Below, in pieces: positions 59,357 through 64,000 of a DNA stretch of 64,000 nucleotides. The stretch spans positions 1-64,000 of the forward strand of contig NZ_JAINVW010000001.1 in the NCBI RefSeq assembly GCF_019880545.1, written 5' to 3'. Below the pieces are notes generated by a model. It saw only the letters and a program-made list of their open reading frames with translations. It had not been told where the DNA came from and did no database searches. Numbering within the stretch: the stretch's first letter is position 1; each line of letters starts with the position of its first letter. A program made the translations under genes and the position numbers. This DNA comes from Flagellimonas meishanensis. GTDB taxonomy: Bacteria > Bacteroidota > Bacteroidia > Flavobacteriales > Flavobacteriaceae.

Positions 59357-62300
59357 ATGTCGCGGTCCTTCAAAGCACTTTTTGTTTCCTTTCTGATGTT
59401 AATTGTTTCCTGCAAGCAAAAAGGGGACACCACCGAAACCGATAATCTTTTCAAGTTTAAGGATTACATCAGTTACCATACCCACGGAAAACAAAGTGTG
59501 GCATCTCCTATAACCATCACCCTGGCCCAACAACTCGACCAGTTTGAGCTTACCCAAGAACTACCCAATGATTATCTCAAAATTTCACCCAAAATCGAAG
59601 GAAAACTTATCTTGGAGAACAAAAGAGAGCTCACTTTTCAACCTTCAGAGTTTTTACAACCCGATACCGAGTATACCGTTACACTGTCACTCCACAAGCT
59701 TTTTGAAGATATTGAACGGGAATTCAAAAAATATACCTTCAGTTTCAAGACCCTTGCGCCCGATTTCAAAATCAATCTCGGAAACTTACAATCCTACAGC
59801 AAGGATTGGCAATATTTAACCGGTACCCTGGATGCTTCCGACATACTGGACGCATCAAAAATACAAAGTGTACTCTCCGTTAAACAAGGTGATAAAAGCA
59901 TTCCCATAAAATGGGACAACGCTTCGGGGCATGCCCAATATTTCAGCTTTAAAATTGACAGCATTTCCCGAAAAACGGAGGATAGTGAACTTGATATACA
60001 ATGGAATGGAAAGAAATTGGGCATAGCGAATGATGGCTCCGAAAAATATCCCATCCCAGGTAAGAACAAATTCGTTATCGTGGATGTGAAAACCTCGTCC
60101 GCGCCCGATGCGGTGCTCACCCTGAACTTTTCAGAACCCTTAAAACAGAACCAAAACCTAAACGGTCTGGTTACCATAGAAAATGCAGAAAGTCTGCGCT
60201 ATGAGATAAATGGCAATGTGCTGAAGGTGTACCCATCCAACAGGATTCTGGGCGAAGTAAGGATAAGTGCCTTCGAGGGCATCAAAAGCGAGTATGGCTT
60301 CACATTGAAAAAGACCTTTACAGAACTGGTATCCTTTGAACAAATGAAACCCAGTGTGCGACTTATTTCCAAAGGAACGATCTTGCCCAATGCCACTTCC
60401 ACACCCATCTATTTTGAAACGGTGAACCTTTCCGCAGTTGAAGTAAGGGTAATTCAGGTTTTTGAGGACAATATGCTGCAATACCTGCAAAATAACAGCC
60501 TTACACCAGCCTATGATCCAGATTTTAGGCCCGTGGGACGAAGGGTCGCCTACAAAGTGATCCCATTGACCGAGAGAACTGATGAGAACAGCAGTTATTG
60601 GAAGGCCCATGCCCTGGACCTATCCAAATTGATCAAGATAAGTCCCGGGTCACTGTATCGCGTGGAATTCAGTTTTAAGAAAGAGCACACCACCTATGCC
60701 TGCGATGATTCTACCGAAGATGAGCAGAATACTGGAGATTATACCACCATGGATTCCGAACAGGAAACCTTGGAGGAGCGCTATTGGGACAACGAAATCT
60801 ATTACTGGCGAAATTACGACTATAATTGGCAGGAAAGGGACAACCCGTGCCACCAGGCCTACTACAACTACGATAGGATTGCAGCAACAAATCTTTTGGG
60901 AAGCGATTTGGGCCTGATTGTCAAAAAGGGGAACAATCGATCCTATCATTTTACTGCCACCAATCTCTTGAGCACAAAACCAGAAGCCAACACCTCCATA
61001 AAACTGTATGATTATCAGCAGCAAATGTTGGCAGAGGTGACCACAGATGCCTCTGGCTTTGCCCTATATGATGGAGAAAAAAATATAGCCTTTGCCGTGG
61101 CCGAAAAGAACGGCAGCTTTGCTTATGCCAAATTGATGGATGGAAATGCACTTTCCCTTAGCAAGTTCGATGTGTCTGGCGAAGAGCTGCAAAGTGGGCT
61201 ACAAGGTTTCATCTATACCGAAAGGGGAGTGCACCGCCCAGGAGATTTAATCCATCTTACATTTGTGCTTGATGATAAGGGAAATCCGCTTCCCAAGGAC
61301 CATCCCGTGGCCTTGGAGGTGAGTGATTCCAGGGGCAAGCTGGTACAGCGCAACGTGATTACCGAAAATGAAGTGCCGGTATCGGATGGCCTTTATGCCA
61401 AGAAGGATGGAAAATTCTATTATTTTCCAATCCCCACCAAATCCAGTGACCCCACGGGAAGTTGGAACGCCAAAATTGTTGTCGGGGGCGCCCAATTCAA
61501 CAAAAGTTTGAAGGTGGCCGCCATAAAACCGAATAGGTTAAAGGTGGACTTCCAATTTGAAGACGAAGTCCTGAGGGCCAATGTCAACAACCAGGGAAAA
61601 GCTATGGTACAATGGCTGCATGGAGCCCCGGCCCGCAATCTAAAAATTGATATCAATGCCACACTGAACCAGACCACCAATGCCTTTCCCAAATTCAAGG
61701 ATTATGTTTTTCAAGATCCTGTTTACACCTTCAATGAGACAGAACTGCAGTGGATCTCATCGAAATTGGATGGTGAGGGCGTACTTGACATCAATGAAAA
61801 AATACCGGTCAGTGGCAAGGCCCCTGGAATGCTCCAGGCTACTTTTACCACCAAGGTCTTTGAGGGCGGCGGTGATTTTTCCATCGACGTATTCACCAAA
61901 AAGGTGGCACCTTTCACCCATTTTGTAGGCCTCAGGTCACCCAAAGCAAGGCAATATGGCTCATTTTTGACCGATGAAAACACCACTTTTGATATCGCCA
62001 CCGTTGATGCCCAGGGAAATCCATCCGGGAATCGCAAACTAAAGGTGCAGGTGTTCAAGATTGAATGGAGATGGTGGTGGAACCGGGGATACGATAACCT
62101 CTCCCGATACGAAAATGCCACGGTCCACCGTCCGTTCAAGGAAATGGAAATTACCTCGGCGGGCAATGGAACGGCCAATTTCAGCATAAATGTCCCAGAT
62201 GAGGAAGGAGGTCGGTTCCTTGTACGTGTGATCGATGAGGCTTCGGGCCATGCTACTGGGCGTACGGCCTATTTCTATCGTAATTGGTGGAAAAGGCCAG

Positions 62301-64000
62301 CTTCAGAGGACAATGAAAGTTCCAAGATACTCGTGTTCTCGGCAGATAAGGAAAAATATAGGCTTGGCGAGCAAGCCATTGTGACCTTTCCTTCGGATCG
62401 TGGTGGGCGGGCACTCATCAGCATCGAAAACGGTACAGAAGTGCTTTCACAACAATGGGTGGAGACCTCGGCCAAGGAAACCAGGGCCACCATCCCGATA
62501 ACCGCTGCAATGGCTCCCAATGCCTACATCAACATTTCGTTGCTTCAACCGCATGGTCAGGTGGTGAACGATTTGCCCATTCGACTGTATGGCGTAGTCC
62601 CACTTTTGGTGGAAAACCCAGCAACCATCCTGAAACCCCAACTTGCTATGCCGGATGTTCTGGAACCGGAAAAATCTTTTAAAGTGACCGTATCAGAGTC
62701 CAACAAAAAATCTATGACCTACACCTTGGCCATTGTGGATGAAGGTCTACTGGATTTGACCCGATTCAAAACACCGGATATCCACAGTTCCTTTTACGCT
62801 AGGCAAGCGCTTGGCGTAAAGACCTTCGATATTTTTGATGATGTCATGGGGGCCTATTCCATAAGTGTTGATAATATTTACGCCATCGGGGGTGGTGGTA
62901 TTGGTGAAGGCGCCAAGAATCGAAAGGCGCAGCGTTTTAAACCTGTGGTCACCTATTTGGGTCCGTTTACCCTCAAAGCAGGCGAAAAAGCATCCCATAC
63001 CATTGATATGCCAAACTATGTCGGTTCCGTACGCACCATGGTAGTTGCTGGAAATCAACAAAGTGCCTACGGGAATACCGATAAAACCACTCCGGTCCGG
63101 AAACCGTTGATGGTGTTGACCTCCATCCCTCGAAAACTTTCCCCAGGGGAAAAGGTGACCATCCCTGTCACCGTTTTTGCCATGGAACCCAAGGTGAAGA
63201 ACGTTAAGGTTTCCATTGATGCGGGAAAAGCCTTGGAACCTCTCGGCGAAACCTCAAAAAGTATCACTTTCAATACCGTGGGAGAGCAGATTGTCAATTT
63301 TGACTTTAAGGTCAATCCGGCATCGGCCTATCAAACCATCAAGGTAACTGCTACTGGTGGGGGGGAGCGTGCCAGCAGTGAAACGGAAGTCGATGTGGAA
63401 AACCCAAATCCAATTACTACAAAAAGTACTTTGTACACCATTGATGCCAACGGTTCGCAGACCATTCCGTTTGAAGCTTTTGGAACCTCGGGAACCAACG
63501 AGGCATTCATTGAGTTTTCCACACTTCCACCAATGGATTTTTCAAAACGTATGGACTATCTGCTGCGTTATCCCCACGGATGTGTGGAGCAAACCACATC
63601 GGCAGCTTTTCCCCAGTTATTTTTAGCGGATGTGCTGGACATCACTTTCGACAAGAAAAAGGATGTTGAGAAAAACATCAAGGCAGCGATAAGAAGATTA
63701 GGGGATTTTCAAGCGCCAAATGGAGGGTTAACCTACTGGCCTGGATATGGGAATGCAGATGATTGGAGTACCTCGTACGCAGGCCATTTTATGTTGGAGG
63801 CAAGACAGAAGGGCTATCAACTGCCTTTGACTTTCTTGGGCAACTGGTTGAAATATCAGAAAAATAGGGCCCGCCAATGGAGCAATCAGGGTACCGGCTA
63901 CAACGACGACATTTCGCAAGCGTACCGCCTGTATACCTTGGCACTTGCCCAGCAACCTGAGTTAGCCGCCATGAACCGTCTGAGGGAATCGAAAAACCTG
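59357..64000 (+). CDS. alpha-2-macroglobulin-family protein, 3' end beyond the window
   Basis: The frame opens at ATG 59357 and stays open to the last base, giving at least 1548 residues. It starts with a lipoprotein signal (LIVSCKQKGD). Repeated macroglobulin Ig-like domains follow (for example FIYTERGVHRPGDLIHLTFV and LLDLTRFKTPDIHSSFYAR). The thioester motif CVEQ falls at residues 1409-1412 in YPHGCVEQTTSAAF. Bacterial alpha-2-macroglobulins trap proteases in the periplasm or at the surface. An aromatic/acidic insertion near 475-500 (IYYWRNYDYNWQERDN) is unusual. The C-terminus is not seen. Confidence 0.92.
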   Translation, partial: MSRSFKALFVSFLMLIVSCKQKGDTTETDNLFKFKDYISYHTHGKQSVASPITITLAQQLDQFELTQELPNDYLKISPKIEGKLILENKRELTFQPSEFLQPDTEYTVTLSLHKLFEDIEREFKKYTFSFKTLAPDFKINLGNLQSYSKDWQYLTGTLDASDILDASKIQSVLSVKQGDKSIPIKWDNASGHAQYFSFKIDSISRKTEDSELDIQWNGKKLGIANDGSEKYPIPGKNKFVIVDVKTSSAPDAVLTLNFSEPLKQNQNLNGLVTIENAESLRYEINGNVLKVYPSNRILGEVRISAFEGIKSEYGFTLKKTFTELVSFEQMKPSVRLISKGTILPNATSTPIYFETVNLSAVEVRVIQVFEDNMLQYLQNNSLTPAYDPDFRPVGRRVAYKVIPLTERTDENSSYWKAHALDLSKLIKISPGSLYRVEFSFKKEHTTYACDDSTEDEQNTGDYTTMDSEQETLEERYWDNEIYYWRNYDYNWQERDNPCHQAYYNYDRIAATNLLGSDLGLIVKKGNNRSYHFTATNLLSTKPEANTSIKLYDYQQQMLAEVTTDASGFALYDGEKNIAFAVAEKNGSFAYAKLMDGNALSLSKFDVSGEELQSGLQGFIYTERGVHRPGDLIHLTFVLDDKGNPLPKDHPVALEVSDSRGKLVQRNVITENEVPVSDGLYAKKDGKFYYFPIPTKSSDPTGSWNAKIVVGGAQFNKSLKVAAIKPNRLKVDFQFEDEVLRANVNNQGKAMVQWLHGAPARNLKIDINATLNQTTNAFPKFKDYVFQDPVYTFNETELQWISSKLDGEGVLDINEKIPVSGKAPGMLQATFTTKVFEGGGDFSIDVFTKKVAPFTHFVGLRSPKARQYGSFLTDENTTFDIATVDAQGNPSGNRKLKVQVFKIEWRWWWNRGYDNLSRYENATVHRPFKEMEITSAGNGTANFSINVPDEEGGRFLVRVIDEASGHATGRTAYFYRNWWKRPASEDNESSKILVFSADKEKYRLGEQAIVTFPSDRGGRALISIENGTEVLSQQWVETSAKETRATIPITAAMAPNAYINISLLQPHGQVVNDLPIRLYGVVPLLVENPATILKPQLAMPDVLEPEKSFKVTVSESNKKSMTYTLAIVDEGLLDLTRFKTPDIHSSFYARQALGVKTFDIFDDVMGAYSISVDNIYAIGGGGIGEGAKNRKAQRFKPVVTYLGPFTLKAGEKASHTIDMPNYVGSVRTMVVAGNQQSAYGNTDKTTPVRKPLMVLTSIPRKLSPGEKVTIPVTVFAMEPKVKNVKVSIDAGKALEPLGETSKSITFNTVGEQIVNFDFKVNPASAYQTIKVTATGGGERASSETEVDVENPNPITTKSTLYTIDANGSQTIPFEAFGTSGTNEAFIEFSTLPPMDFSKRMDYLLRYPHGCVEQTTSAAFPQLFLADVLDITFDKKKDVEKNIKAAIRRLGDFQAPNGGLTYWPGYGNADDWSTSYAGHFMLEARQKGYQLPLTFLGNWLKYQKNRARQWSNQGTGYNDDISQAYRLYTLALAQQPELAAMNRLRESKNL

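Overview
The window is chromosomal DNA from a member of the Bacteroidota, most likely a marine Flavobacteriaceae of the Muricauda/Flagellimonas type (an inference from gene content, not a search). The reasons are a Porin_10-type putative porin, two TonB-dependent receptors (one with a carboxypeptidase-regulatory-like N-terminal domain), families typical of the phylum (GSCFA, DUF4230, DUF6090, DUF6607, DUF4136, DUF5522, SatD/DUF3307), lysyl-tRNA synthetase with a Bacteroidota-style C-terminal tail, and repeated TAnnTTTG -7 promoter boxes. No rRNA, tRNA, insertion sequence, phage gene or CRISPR array was found.

Layout. 0.2-5.5 kb: porin, RNase HII and a large lipoprotein. 5.6-11.3 kb: four co-directional secreted-protein genes (OmpA-like, coiled-coil protein, HExxH metalloprotease-like protein, DUF11-type protein), then a fragment resembling the end of a TapB-like gene. 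11.4-18.1 kb: serine hydrolase, lipB, lipoprotein, a 46-residue YqaE/Pmp3 protein, membrane-anchored LuxR-type regulator, thioredoxin-like protein, lysS. 18.5-24.2 kb: TonB receptor, aminotransferase, SLC13 symporter. 24.3-25.7 kb: two paralogous secreted acidic repeat proteins with matching 3' elements. 26.2-29.9 kb: small proteins, a SatD-DUF3307 pair behind a three-site operator array, and a vanadium-haloperoxidase/PAP2 protein. 29.9-33.8 kb: NmrA-like reductase, membrane proteins, membrane-bound class III cyclase, AraC regulator. 33.9-38.3 kb: a probable haem/iron uptake locus (DUF6607, divergent TonB receptor, HmuY-like lipoprotein, DoxX-like protein). 40-42.8 kb: an AT-rich island of three genes divided by two related inverted repeats that look like integron attC sites. 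42.9-49.3 kb: hemL, three 90-bp hairpin repeats, glucosaminidase, ACC-deaminase-like enzyme, small proteins, phenylalanine hydroxylase. 49.3-56 kb: a leftward run from alaS to an M61-like peptidase. 56-64 kb: a rightward run of M23 peptidase, MerR, LemA and two TPM proteins, then the start of an alpha-2-macroglobulin gene cut by the window end.

Most promising for undescribed biology: the acidic repeat paralogues, the 28-bp-period operator array before satD, the attC-like cassette boundaries, the secreted metalloprotease cluster, and two promoters that imply almost leaderless mRNAs or lie inside a terminator hairpin. All family names come from recognising motifs by eye.
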